64,000 nucleotides of DNA from Larix kaempferi (lineage: Eukaryota; Streptophyta; Pinopsida; Pinales; Pinaceae). Positions within the stretch are counted from its first letter, which is position 1; each line of letters begins with the position of its first letter. A program made the translations under genes and the position numbers. The DNA lies in contig BSBM01000637.1 in NCBI GenBank assembly GCA_027924585.1, positions 3,410,001 to 3,474,000 of the forward strand, given 5' to 3'. This document shows positions 22,529 through 32,470 of the stretch, in pieces. The notes under the pieces were generated by a model. The model saw nothing but the letters and a program-made list of their open reading frames with translations, ran no database searches and was not told where the DNA came from.

Positions 22529-22536
22529 TATATAAA
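22529..22536 (+). promoter_or_regulatory. TATA box of the G1 antisense gene
   Basis: TATATAAA on the plus strand, about 140 bases before a strong splice donor (AGGTAAGAG at 22671-22679). Distance and strand fit a promoter for the antisense gene. Confidence 0.5.
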
Positions 22537-22672
22537 GAATGGTTAAAAATAGAAATTACCATTTCATTTGTGTTTTTACCCAAATAGGAGATTTTTACCT
22601 ATTTGAGGAGCAAGACTTCAAGGATCCATATCGGGAGTTCCAGGACACCGTTTCGACAACCGTCTGCGTCAG

Positions 22673-22996
22673 GTAAGAGCTCTTGAGCTCCTCTTTCATT
22701 TCATGTAGGAATTACTGGCTTTCATTAGGAAAAATTCAATTTTTGGGCAAGCCCTATTGGGAAAAAATCACCCTTCACAGTGCCGCGTGGGGGCTCTATC
22801 GAAAAACGCGGTACTGTCTAACAGTACCGCGCTGTACTTCCACACAGAGGCGCGGCACTGTACAGTACCGCGCGGCATCGTTTCTCCCAGGCATGGTGAA
22901 GGTGATTTTTTAGTTTAAAAAATCAAATTTTCTCAAATTTTTTGCTGGAACTAAGTTGCTAAATAGTTACTAAATTTTTTCCTTGACCTTTTGCAG
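22673..22996 (+). other. Probable 5' leader intron of the antisense gene
   Basis: It begins GTAAGAG after AG and ends TTTTGCAG before GAG, close to plant splice consensus on both sides. It holds a cluster of CG-rich palindromes. The intron is on the strand opposite to element transcription, so splicing of element RNA would not remove it. Confidence 0.5.
22776..22880. repeat. TACCGCG palindrome cluster inside the intron
   Basis: It contains a perfect hairpin at 22807-22831 (arms CGCGGTACTGT and ACAGTACCGCG, loop CTA) and a 24-base palindrome with one mismatch at 22850-22873 (halves GCGCGGCACTGT and ACAGTACCGCGC). The same motif is clustered in the LTRs and at 33842-33960. Confidence 0.8.
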
Positions 22997-23021
22997 GAGT
23001 TTGCAACTTACTTGGAGCAAA

Positions 23022-24296
23022 ATGGTAAGGTGGAAAGAAAGAGAGCACGAAGTGGATGATTTTGCAGCTGAAAATGATTTACCGACCGTGACCGCATTGC
23101 GAGAATGTGGTTTGTTGAAGTTCTTTAAGACTAAGGGGATTCGTCAGCAACCCAAGCTTCTCACTCATCTCATCCAATTGTGGGACTCTGACATTCAAGC
23201 TTTCCAGGTAGGAGAGCATGTTCTCGAAATCCAACTTGATGATATTTATTTCCTCACGGGCCTTTCGAAAAGAGGGGCCCGGGTGAATTTTACTGGATAC
23301 TCAACCTCGGAATCGAGTACAGATGACTTGATTGCTCAGTATTGCCATTAGGGTTCAAGTAAGAAAAGTGGGAAGGTGCCCATAAAGGAGGTTATAGAAC
23401 TTCCTGTAAAAACCGTACTGTTCACTATCATGCGTGCAGTAGGAAGCGTGAGTCTGCATCAAGCAACTTGCACACAAGTGAACCTCGCAGCAGAGTGTAT
23501 GGGAGGAACAGTATTTAACTGGTGTGAGGCGGTGTTGTCCAATCTGAAAGAACAAGTGCACAAGTGTAGGATTGGAAAGAATTCCCAATTTGGTTATGGG
23601 AGCATCCTGGTCACTTTCTTTTTGGCGAGGGTGCCACTACTGTGCCCGCAGATATCCATGCCCCCCCCTCCACCTACCGAGCCATGGATGGCTCGATGGA
23701 GTGATTATGCTGGACGTCTCGGGGGACCTCAGCGCTTAGCCTTTGGCGAGGATTTCTTTTCCTGGCTCGAGGAGCAGATAGTTATGATTGATGACTATCC
23801 CTACTTCGGGGTAGATTTTCGTGAGGACATCGACTTGGCACTGCCAGAGGACGATGATTGGGACAACTCTGGTATGACCTTCATGGATATGTATTTTTTC
23901 CTTTTTGAATATTTAATTTTTATTACTTTTTTCAGAATGTGTAAAAGACGTCTAATGTATATTCGCATGCATGTTGCAGACCATGGACCACAGAGACCAG
24001 CTGGGTACTCGCCACTACGTCGTGGTGGTGTTGACCGTCAAGCTGTTCCTAACGAGGAGGAGGATGAAGAGGAGGCAGGAGGCGTTCGGGACATTGAGAG
24101 GAACTTGCAGGGATTGACTCATGGTATCCCTGCTATGAGGATGGATGACGTCCCTTACCACCTCCAGCGGCATACTATAGGTGTGCCTGGTCGTATCAGC
24201 CGACTTCTTCGCAAGGTGGTTCGAGCTGTAGTATGTTACCACCAACAGCGGGAGGAGTCCGATGAGGGACATGATAGGTCTCCTAGATCTCCGTAG
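23022..24296 (+). pseudogene. Antisense gene in G1, plant-mobile-domain-like product
   Basis: The ATG at 23022 follows the acceptor at 22996. The frame is open to 24296 except for a TAG at 23349-23351, where CAG is likely ancestral. Residues 20-80 read like the start of a plant mobile domain: ALRECGLLKFF, LLTHLIQLWD, LEIQLDDIYFLTGLS. Later parts include ECMGGTVFNWC and FGYGSILVTFF, then a proline run and an acidic region. A second intron-like gap, 23872-23979 (108 bases, GTATGA to TTGCAG), is in phase and would remove a hydrophobic stretch. Plant mobile domains occur in host silencing proteins and in some elements, and antisense ORFs are known in Tat elements. The assignment rests on pattern only. 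Confidence 0.5.
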
Positions 24297-24498
24297 ATGG
24301 TTTTTTGACCTTTTTGCGGCATGTACACGATATGTAGGCTTTGAGAGCCAAATTTTGTATATGGGATTTGGTCCCAAATTTTGTCTTTGACACAAACTTT
24401 ATGTATTTTGGAAAAAAAACTCTTATATACAGTGATATGGACCTATTTATGATCTAAATATTTACAATGACTTGTGTATTTTATTTTTTATGATGTGT

Positions 24499-24912
24499 TT
24501 ATGTGTGGGCAAGATGCCAATCCAAAATGTAATTAGCCAATGAATCAGCCATACGATTGAATTCTCTCAATATGTGTTGATACGTGATAAAATTAAATGA
24601 TCATTCCAAGAGGCGTACTCTTCGAAATAAATGAAGTAGTGTAGGATCGCAAACTGTGTAAACACGGTTTAGATGAGAAACCACGAGTTGGGAGTCTAAA
24701 AAGACTGATAAGGAGTCAATTCTGAGTGAAGCAACCTCCGTCAAGAGACCAATGACTGCATGGTACTCCGCGATATTATTGGTTGCAGGACCTAAACAAT
24801 TGGCTCCTGAAGAAATCAACTCGCCAGTGGGGGAAAAGATTACCCATGCTGCGGAAGCGAGATTCCGGGTATGTCGGCTTGCACCGTCGGCGAATCCAAA
24901 GTAAGCAAACAT
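24499..24912 (-). pseudogene. G1 second RNase H (RVT_3/archaeal-like), downstream of integrase
   Basis: The ATG at 24912-24910 starts MFAYFGFADGASRHTRN. The catalytic pattern is visible: Asp in FADGA, Glu in NIAEYHA, Asp in FLDSQLVVSHL, then after a TGA at 24601-24603 the final His/Asp segment HILREFNRMADSLAN, ending at TAA 24499-24501. This pattern resembles the host-type RNase H found as a second domain in Tat elements, not the normal gypsy domain. It shares the integrase frame, but several stops separate them, so it is likely a separate ORF or was joined by readthrough. Confidence 0.75.
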
Positions 24913-25032
24913 CTGTGCATAAAGTCATGAGTCAAAGTAAGAGTGGATACATGAGGTCCACGCGCACACCAAAAAGAAAGCAAAAGCAAACTAAGTACAT
25001 TATGTACAACAAGTAACCCGCGTAGGGTAACC

Positions 25033-26120
25033 TCATGCGTAAAAATGTTTGAGGTATAGCCCGTTGCGGGGCCGTACCAATGGCGTACCATCACAATCGA
25101 TTAGTTCATAGGCTCCTTTTTCTAAGACACGTTTTACAATAAAGGGGCCGTACCACATAGATTCAAGTTTACCTTTTCCAAGCTTATCATGCATTTGATC
25201 ATATGTAAGTACGAGGTCACCCTCATTGAAGATCCGAGGTTGAACGGATTTGTCATATTGAGCTTTGACGCGTTTTTTGTGAGCTTCATTAGCCAAAGCA
25301 GCGTCGCGGCGGGTTTCATCTAGCTTAGATAGGTATAGAAACCGTTCCTCTTCGGAAGTAGTGTGTGGAAGTAGCTCTATGGCTATCTTGAGTGATGGAA
25401 TTTCACATTCAATCGGGAGAATGGCTTCTAGGCCATACACCAGTTGGAATGGTGTAAACCCAGTAGCACTTTTCACTGAGGTTCGGTATGCCCACAGTGT
25501 TGAGAACAGAGCTGAGTGCCAATTGGATTTCTGGGTACCCACAATGCGCTGAATCATTCGTTTCAGGACTTTGTTAATGGCTTCAACTTGTCCATTAGCT
25601 TGTGGGTAATACGGGGTTGAGTTTTCATGGCGAAAACCTTGTTTGGCACTTAGTTCTTCGATTGTATGGTTCTTGAAATGGGAACCATGATCGGTCACAA
25701 TAGACTGTGGGACACCGAATCTAGCTATAATATGATTGAATATGAACTGCACTGTTGTTTTGCCATCCTCAGCATACGTAGGCATCGCTTCAACCCATTT
25801 TGTAAAATAGTCGACAGCTACTATGACATAGTTATGCCCCCCGGCTGAAGTGGGCTTACAGTGCATGAAATCGATGCCCCATTTGGAAAAGGGGCCGACG
25901 GCAATGACAAGATGGAGTGGAGCAGGATGCGAGTGTGTTTTGCTATGAAAGAATTGACATGGTGGACACTTCTTGACTGTTTCAATGCAGTCTTTGAAAA
26001 TTGAGGGCCAGAAGTATCCTGCTCGGAATATTTTCTGGGCCGTAGCCATCCCAGAGAGATGACCACCCATGCTCCAGTGTGGCAGTCGTTAAGGACGCGT
26101 TCCGCCTCATCTAAGGTCAA
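25033..26120 (-). CDS. G1 integrase
   Basis: From 26070 the frame is open for 345 codons. The zinc-binding end is split: CHTGAW lies in the RT frame up to about 26075, and GGHLSG and KKCPPCQ lie in the integrase frame, so one frameshift separates them. Core residues are all present: Asp67 (GIDFM), Asp127 (TDHGSHF) and Glu163 (NGQVEAINK), with 35 residues between the last two. The C-terminal part includes GDLVLTYDQMHDKLGKGKLES and WYGPFIV, a GPY/F-like module. Integrase inserts element DNA into the genome. No chromodomain is seen. Confidence 0.92.
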
Positions 26121-26204
26121 GTAGGGTCGAAGGACGGTGTCGACACCAAGCCGATAAAGAGTATTGTTGACTATGAGGTAGTACTTTGCGTGATGTCGGA
26201 TGCG

Positions 26205-27606
26205 TCATCGTTCGTCGCGAGTGAGGTCAGGACGGAAGCGTTGGGTTTGGAGATACAAAATAATATCCCCGTACGACGGATCAGACGTGCTAATGAGGAA
26301 CAATGATTTGTCAGGAAGAGAATCAATGGGCTCGGGTTGCTCAGTAGCACAGGGCAAGTTACAAATTAATTCCACGAAGACCAAAGACTTCTTGGACTTA
26401 GCCTTGACAAACTCCAAGTCAAACTCTTGAAGGATGACAATCCAACGAGAGTATTTTCCCCCAAGCACCTGACGTGTGAGGATGTAATACATTGGGTTGA
26501 AGTCGGCTATAACAGTGGTCCGGCGGAGTAAGATGTAGTGGTGAAATCTCTGGACAGCAAATACTATTGCCAGAGCCAGTTTTTTAACATGTGAATATCG
26601 GGTTTCGGAGTCAAGAAGACTCTTACTGAGGTAGTATACCACATGTTCTATGCCGTTTTGGTCTTCCTGGACTAGCACCATACCGATGGTGGAAATCGAG
26701 GCTGCGAGATAAAGGATATAGTCCCGTGTGTAATTGGGGGGTTGAATCACAGGATCTTTGGTTAAGGCTACCTTTAGATTGTCAAAGGAGCGTTGGGCTT
26801 CGTCATCCCAAATGAAGGGAACATTCTTCTTGATAAGCCGCATGTAGCCTTTTGTTATCTCGGACAGATTGCAGATGAAACGGCGTAGAAAGTTTGCATG
26901 CCCTTGCAAACATTGAAGTTCTGGAATATTGGTGGGTGAAGGCAGGGCTATGATAGCTGCTACCTTTGCGGGATCTAAATGTATCCCGTCTTTGGAGACT
27001 ATGAAGCCCAATAGTTTTCCAGCTTCTACACAGAAGACGCACTTATGCGGGTTCAAACGTATATTGTAGCGACGGCACCTTTCGAAAATGGCACTTAAGT
27101 GGTCCGGATGGTCTTCCCGGGTTCGAGAGTGAGCGGGAAGGTCATCAAGATATGGCTCTACAATATGTTTGATGTCATGAAATGCGTAGGACATCACCCG
27201 TTGGAAAGTTTCCCCGGCATTCTTCAGGCCAAAAGGTAACTTTCGATATGCAAAGATCCCCCAAGGGCAGATAAAGGACGTTTTGTGCTGGTCGACTGGG
27301 AGGATATTGATCTGATTATAGCCAGAGAAGCCATCCATAAATGAAAATATGACACTCCCAGCACAGTTATCGATGATCTGGTCGATAAACGGAGTTGGGT
27401 AGTTGTCCTTTGGATAAGCCTTGTTCAAGTCACGGTAATCAACACAGACCCTAATCGTTCCCTGTTTCTTGGCTATGGGAACGATGTTGGATACCCATTT
27501 TGTCAATGGGACAGGATAGATAAAACCAGCACGCAAAATTTTTTCAACTTCTGCTTTAATGGCGGCTACCTTACGAGGATGGACGGGTCGAAGATTTTGC
27601 CGAACA
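26205..27606 (-). CDS. G1 reverse transcriptase and RNase H
   Basis: Bounded upstream by a TGA at 27609-27611 and open to the stop at 26205. RT motifs in order: VCVDYRDLNKAYPKD, FMDGFSGYNQI, KLPFGLKNAGETFQRVM and the active site YLDD (residues 129-132 counted from 27536). A LGFIVSKDGI motif follows, then the tethered RNase H with YYLSKSLLDSETRYS and TVIADFNPMYYIL. The first RNase H Asp position reads LAASISTIG, so it may be inactive, which fits the presence of a second RNase H elsewhere in the element. Confidence 0.93.
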
Positions 27607-27608
27607 GG

Positions 27609-28757
27609 TCAGGCACCAGGGAAAGTGGGAATTTCGTGGACCACGATCGAGGGGTCAATTCCTGGCATTTCTTCATAACTCCAAGCAAAAACATCGCGGA
27701 AATTTTTGAAGTAGGCATTATAGAACTCCATTTCAAGGGGACTACATGTTTTGCCGATGTGCACATTTTCCACGATACCAGGCTTCACTGAAATATCGAT
27801 GGGAGTGGTTGCCATAAGATTGGCCAAGTTTCCTTCTGAAAATACCTCGTCGAGGGAAGTGGGGAACTTGATTGGAACCATCCCAAGTGAAGCGCTGGGT
27901 TTTGTATCAGGCTCAAGTGGCTGAATAGTGGGGAATGAAGATCGATGATGAAAATCTCCCCATGGTGGCTCATCACCGCACATAACCTCCATGATTGATT
28001 CGTCAGTGGGAAAAATCAAATTAAGAGGATCGAAAAGTGGTGAGTATGGATGAGTCTCAGCCGAGAGCTGTGCCATGGTGTGCTCAGTAGAACAGTCGAC
28101 CCAATCGGTGGCTGACTGGATCGCGTTATATGCTGTGAGGTTTCTGTTCAGAGGCATAGAGTTATCGTAGTCTTCAATCTGAGAGGGACTCGGAATCACC
28201 CATGAATCGTTGGACGGGGTGATACTAGATGAAATCATGCTAATTGGTTGAACATGGGTTCCCAGCTCTGGAAAAACTCCAATGAGGGATGAATCCTTCA
28301 TGAGACCAACACCAACGTCTTGGAACCGATATCGAGGTTGATCCAATAACGGAATGGTGTTGGTGGAATTCTGGTGGGAGTCTGGGATACAGTAATCGAT
28401 TTGATCAATAGTGACAATTTTCCCTTCATGAGGAAATTGCACAATCTGGAAGACTGTAGATGCTATGGCGGTCATGGCGTAAAACCAGTTCCGACCAAGT
28501 AGGAGATTGTAGTCCAATGGCGCATCTATGACTTCAATGTGTACGGATACTGTTTTACCCCCCAGTTCAACACCAATTGAGGGAATGAGTCCATACGGTT
28601 GAAAACCATGTCCATCAAACGCCCTGAGAGTGGTATGAGAAGTCGTGACCTCGGGTGAGCCTAAGGCTCTCCAACAGTTCAAAGACATGATCGACGTGGA
28701 AGCACCTTCGTCTAATACAGTGCGATGGATGATATTTCCATGGATTTTTGTATGTAC
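27609..28757 (-). CDS. G1 protease and protease-RT linker
   Basis: The frame follows a TAG at 28758-28760 and ends at a TGA at 27609-27611. Near its start it reads RTVLDEGASTSIMSL, a retropepsin active site (Asp codon 28712-28710) of the D-x-G-A-S type. A long linker follows and ends FRDVFAWSYEEMPGIDPSIVVHEI, which is the usual lead-in to gypsy RT. Confidence 0.85.
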   Translation of the reverse strand, partial: VHTKIHGNIIHRTVLDEGASTSIMSLNCWRALGSPEVTTSHTTLRAFDGHGFQPYGLIPSIGVELGGKTVSVHIEVIDAPLDYNLLLGRNWFYAMTAIASTVFQIVQFPHEGKIVTIDQIDYCIPDSHQNSTNTIPLLDQPRYRFQDVGVGLMKDSSLIGVFPELGTHVQPISMISSSITPSNDSWVIPSPSQIEDYDNSMPLNRNLTAYNAIQSATDWVDCSTEHTMAQLSAETHPYSPLFDPLNLIFPTDESIMEVMCGDEPPWGDFHHRSSFPTIQPLEPDTKPSASLGMVPIKFPTSLDEVFSEGNLANLMATTPIDISVKPGIVENVHIGKTCSPLEMEFYNAYFKNFRDVFAWSYEEMPGIDPSIVVHEIPTFPGA

Positions 28758-29537
28758 CTAGAAGGCTAACTGATGAGAAAGCCTAGGTTTGGCGTGCTCC
28801 AAGTTAAACATGATGGAGTTTGAAGTATCTGGGTCCATTTCCCCCAGTGCTGAAAGTAGGGTTCTACGCTGCGTGGGGCAGTGCTGGAGAACCTCGAGAG
28901 TCGACATGGCGCAAGGTGCTTGAGCCAAATCCTCAACAATGTTGTAGTTTTGGCAAGCTCGCGCATTCGGATTAAATGTCGCCTTTCGTATGGTGCCCTT
29001 GGGTGGGCCTAGCACTGTGTCCATGAGCGGTCTCTCGATATGGAGATGACCGTTAGGGGGGGGAGTAGGAATCGGATCTTCAACAGGAGATTTGCCTTTG
29101 GCTATCTCCAATTGTTTGTTTGAACTTGGAGGGTTGTCATACGTCTTTGAATGAGTGGTGATATTAACCTCTTCGTTACTAGTCATCAGGATTTCGCGGT
29201 TTGTGGACATCTCTCCGCGGGTGGGATTGGTCAGGTTGCCCCCTTTTGGGGTTTCTTGGGCAACCATTTGCTGTTGCTGTTGGGGGAAAGGGTTAGTTAA
29301 CACTGCCGGGCGGGAGGACCCTTTAACAAACTTGTTGACCTCGTCCTTGTAGGGACAGTCACGCGTGTAATGATCATCCTGGCAAATGAGGCAGGGAAAC
29401 TTAGCCTTTCGGCATGGTTTCTGGTCATTTTGTGTGGGTTGTGGCTTAGGGTTCTCCTGCTGGTTCTTTTTGGTTTTGCCACGATTGTTCTTCTTCTTTC
29501 CCCTGGATGGTTGTGACGTAGATTGCACTGCATTCAC
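28758..29537 (-). CDS. G1 gag nucleocapsid region
   Basis: Lysine/glutamine-rich start (GKKKNNRGKTKKNQQ) followed by a CCHC-type knuckle, CLICQDDHYTRDC, which binds element RNA. The tail ends LEHAKPRLSHQLAF at the TAG, where CAG was probably present, since gag and protease are otherwise in one frame. Confidence 0.85.
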   Translation of the reverse strand: MNAVQSTSQPSRGKKKNNRGKTKKNQQENPKPQPTQNDQKPCRKAKFPCLICQDDHYTRDCPYKDEVNKFVKGSSRPAVLTNPFPQQQQQMVAQETPKGGNLTNPTRGEMSTNREILMTSNEEVNITTHSKTYDNPPSSNKQLEIAKGKSPVEDPIPTPPPNGHLHIERPLMDTVLGPPKGTIRKATFNPNARACQNYNIVEDLAQAPCAMSTLEVLQHCPTQRRTLLSALGEMDPDTSNSIMFNLEHAKPRLSHQLAF

Positions 29538-29672
29538 TTCGGAGGAAATGGCAGGAGAAATGGAATCTTTTGAGGCAGCCTGGTTTAAAGCGGGGGAAGC
29601 GGAAGCTTGTTGCCCCGTCGAGTTGGTAGCAGGCTGAGCCTTGACTGAACCGACGATACCATCGATGGGGGG

Positions 29673-30470
29673 TTAAGTGGTAGGCTTTGTTGGATCAATG
29701 TGAACGCGGGAGGCATGTGGAAGAAGTTCATGTAAAGTACCGGATTGAGTATATACCAAATCCATGTACTGTGCTGCTGAGATGGTTTGTTCTTCTGTAA
29801 CCAGTCCGCGCATAGTGATATCTCTGGCTATGGGAGGCAAAAAGGATTTTGTAAACCAATCAGCAAGTAGCTGATCCGGAATAGGTGCCTTTATTAGCCT
29901 ACGACGTCGTCGCCACTCATGGATGTGATCTGAAATGTGTGTAGAAGTGGTTTGACGCAATGAGGTTAACAGTTCTGTTCCAGTCTTATACCGGATGGGG
30001 AGCTGGAAATGAGTCAGAAACTGCATAGCCAAAGTGTTAAAATCACGAAAAGAGTGTTGTGGTAGCTCAATGTACCATTTTGCTGCCGTTCCGGTGAGCA
30101 TGTGTTGGAAGAGTCAAAGTCGGATGGAATCATCCATCAAGGAGTTGGATGAACACCAAAGATGGAAGGTCATCACGTGGTTCTTGGGGTCTTCCCCGGG
30201 CTTAGCATCGAACTTGGGAATGTCCGATGGTAGTTTGGCTGGAATAGGTGGCCAGTGAGGTTCATGCCATATAGGATCATTGATAAGCCTTGACAAATTA
30301 GGTAAGTCAAGTGTGGCCAAAAAGGGAAGTTGACGGTTGGTCTGCGGGTATGAGTAATAACCATGTGGTGCAGAGAACCCTGGAGGGCCCTGCATAGCAT
30401 ACTGCTGCGAGTTATACCCATATGTGTTTCCCGCGGGATACTGCTGGAAGTTCTGTGGATAGTAAGCCAT
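29673..30470 (-). CDS. G1 gag capsid region
   Basis: A typical Ty3 capsid: PKFDAKPGEDPKNHVMTFHLWC, then a CGA-to-TGA stop at 30111-30113, then MLTGTAAKWYIELP, FNTLAMQFLTHFQ and SLRQTTSTHISDHIHEWRRR. The segment ends at a stop at 29673, after which the frame continues degenerate to the nucleocapsid. Confidence 0.85.
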
Positions 30471-30569
30471 CTGGTTAACCGGTTGATTGTAGGAAACCAG
30501 TTGGTAAGTGTTCTGCTGAGTGGGTATGGTACCCTGGGGTTGTTGATACCCAGGAATGGTTGCTGCTCC

Positions 30570-31337
30570 TTATTGGGGAAAAGTTCCTTGGAATTGTTGT
30601 GTTCCAGGGATGTGACCACTATACTGTGTAAGTGGAGGATTTCCCATAGCAGGGTTGGGGGGTGGCTGAGACGGTGGTGTCCATGGAAGGCTCGTTCCTG
30701 CTTGAGGAGCGAGTGGGAATTGAAGTGATGGGTTCCATGGAGTTGTAGCAGCTGAAAGGTAAGGGAAACCAGAATTCAAGTTGGGGGAAATCTGAGATTT
30801 CCCCCCAGCTTGGTTCCAGTTTCCAAAAAGTGAATACCCCCCATTCTGTGGGATTTGAGGATCCCAAGAAGGAATCATACCTGACGTGGGAGGTTGAGAG
30901 TGAGGCCCGGTTGAAACACCGGAATAAGGTTGCCCGCTGCCAGGTGTGTGGTACCTACCATACTGAGCAGATGCTGCTGGTTGGGAGAGTTGTTGGATGG
31001 AACCAATGGGTTGTCCGCCAGCAGATGGGTTGGATGGCCCTATAAGGGGAGGCTGTTGAGTGGGAACGGGGTTCCCAACAAAGGGTTGTCCTCCAACTAG
31101 TTGGGTTGATGGCCCTGCAGGAGGAGGTTGTTGACTAACAATGGGGTTCCCAACAAAGGGTTGTCCCCCAGCTGGTTGGGTTGATGGCCCACCAGGGGGT
31201 GTTTGCATATTGGAGTTAGGAGCCATTGCAGTCGGTTGTCCACCTCCTGAGATAGTGTAAATGGTGGCTGAAGGTGATCCTCCGGTCCAACCGGAAGATC
31301 CAGTAGTATGACTAGGTGTTCTTCCGCCGCTGGTCAA
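30570..31337 (-). CDS. G1 gag proline/glutamine-rich region with internal repeats
   Basis: Rich in P, Q, G and S, in the same frame as the capsid. Three repeats of about 26 residues, each with GGQPFVGNP or a close form plus QQPPPAGPS, correspond to 78-bp DNA repeats at about 31018-31200. This low-complexity section precedes the capsid and is probably disordered. Confidence 0.75.
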   Translation of the reverse strand: MTSGGRTPSHTTGSSGWTGGSPSATIYTISGGGQPTAMAPNSNMQTPPGGPSTQPAGGQPFVGNPIVSQQPPPAGPSTQLVGGQPFVGNPVPTQQPPLIGPSNPSAGGQPIGSIQQLSQPAASAQYGRYHTPGSGQPYSGVSTGPHSQPPTSGMIPSWDPQIPQNGGYSLFGNWNQAGGKSQISPNLNSGFPYLSAATTPWNPSLQFPLAPQAGTSLPWTPPSQPPPNPAMGNPPLTQYSGHIPGTQQFQGTFPQ

Positions 31338-31993
31338 ATATGATAGTGTGGATTGGCCAACGGCGCCAAAAGTACCGATTTGCAGAGGAGGTCATCCGTA
31401 TCTGACAGGTGAGGACGGGGAAAAAACTGGGTTATCCCTCATAGAATGTGTGCCAAAAACGGGTGATGGCAGCAAATGTGGGGAATTTAGCCCAGGGGTA
31501 TCGGCGTCATCCGTAACGTGTTCAATGATAGGAGGACCATCGAGAACTGGGTCTGAGTTCATATCCTGAAAAATATTTTGGGGATCCGGCGGGAACCTAG
31601 GTATAGTAAAGTCCGAAGGTCCTGAGCCGTCTGCAAAGGAGTGATGAAACTCTATGCTAGACAGGACATTGGGAACCCTATAGTCAGAAGGACGAGAAAC
31701 AGGGGATATCGAGACGATGTCGAAAGCATTTGCTCTGTGCTGCGTCTAAACTGTGCCGATGCTAACGGAGAGTTCGCTAGACTAACCATACTAGATTGGA
31801 TGGAAGCCATGATTTCATGTCCTGGTGGGAGGTTAGGTATATCTATAGTACGAGGTACGTTGCTAGAAGAACTTGTCTCCTGAGGATGAACACTGGGTGA
31901 CGTAGTAATAACAGGCAGAAATTTCGCCTGGGAAGTAATGAAGCCATAATCAGGTTCAAAAGGTGTGTCAGGGAGTCGAGTATCTTCAACGAT

Positions 31994-32470
31994 TTAAACG
32001 TACCCGCCTGGGACTGAAATCAAGCCAGGTATGTCTTGGTCGGACCCTTCTGTGGTGCCAACAGACCCGTCTGTGTCATTGTGAAAAGTGTCTGATGGGC
32101 GGGAAATGCTGACATCCGATAGAAGGATGACCTCTGGTCTAGTACTTTGGGTTGTACTAGGTTCAGCTGGAGTAACTGTGTCCATTGTGACAGATAAATC
32201 TGGAATGACAGTGGGTGAAGTGACAGTGGAGGTCTCAGATATACTAGTGGTTGCAGAAGCTGCAATAGATTCTGAGACTGTGCTGTGAGTGGCAGTTACG
32301 GGTGGAACTGAAGATGTTGTACGTATCGGTGGTGGGATGTTGCCTCGACTAGCACCGCGGCCAGGAGGAGTAGGAATGCGTGATGCGGGTGGACCGGAAG
32401 TCCGTGGCGGTGGTGGTGGTGGAGGGCTTTGGCCCTGTATTCTTCGTGACCTTCGTGGTTGATCTGACAT
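31994..32470 (-). CDS. G1 gag N-terminal region (start of polyprotein)
   Basis: The ATG at 32470-32468 starts MSDQPRRSRRIQGQSPPPPPP. A Ser/Thr-rich section follows and the frame stops at TAA 31994-31996, then reopens (IVEDTRLPDTPFEPDYGF). About 650 bases between this and 31337 are degenerate and shifted. The basic start and disordered composition suit the leading part of a large Tat-type gag. Confidence 0.7.
   Translation of the reverse strand: MSDQPRRSRRIQGQSPPPPPPPRTSGPPASRIPTPPGRGASRGNIPPPIRTTSSVPPVTATHSTVSESIAASATTSISETSTVTSPTVIPDLSVTMDTVTPAEPSTTQSTRPEVILLSDVSISRPSDTFHNDTDGSVGTTEGSDQDIPGLISVPGGYV

Noticed and set aside
29386-29637. Plus-strand frame opposite G1 gag
   Set aside because: Shadow of the Lys/Gln-rich nucleocapsid region; no independent support.
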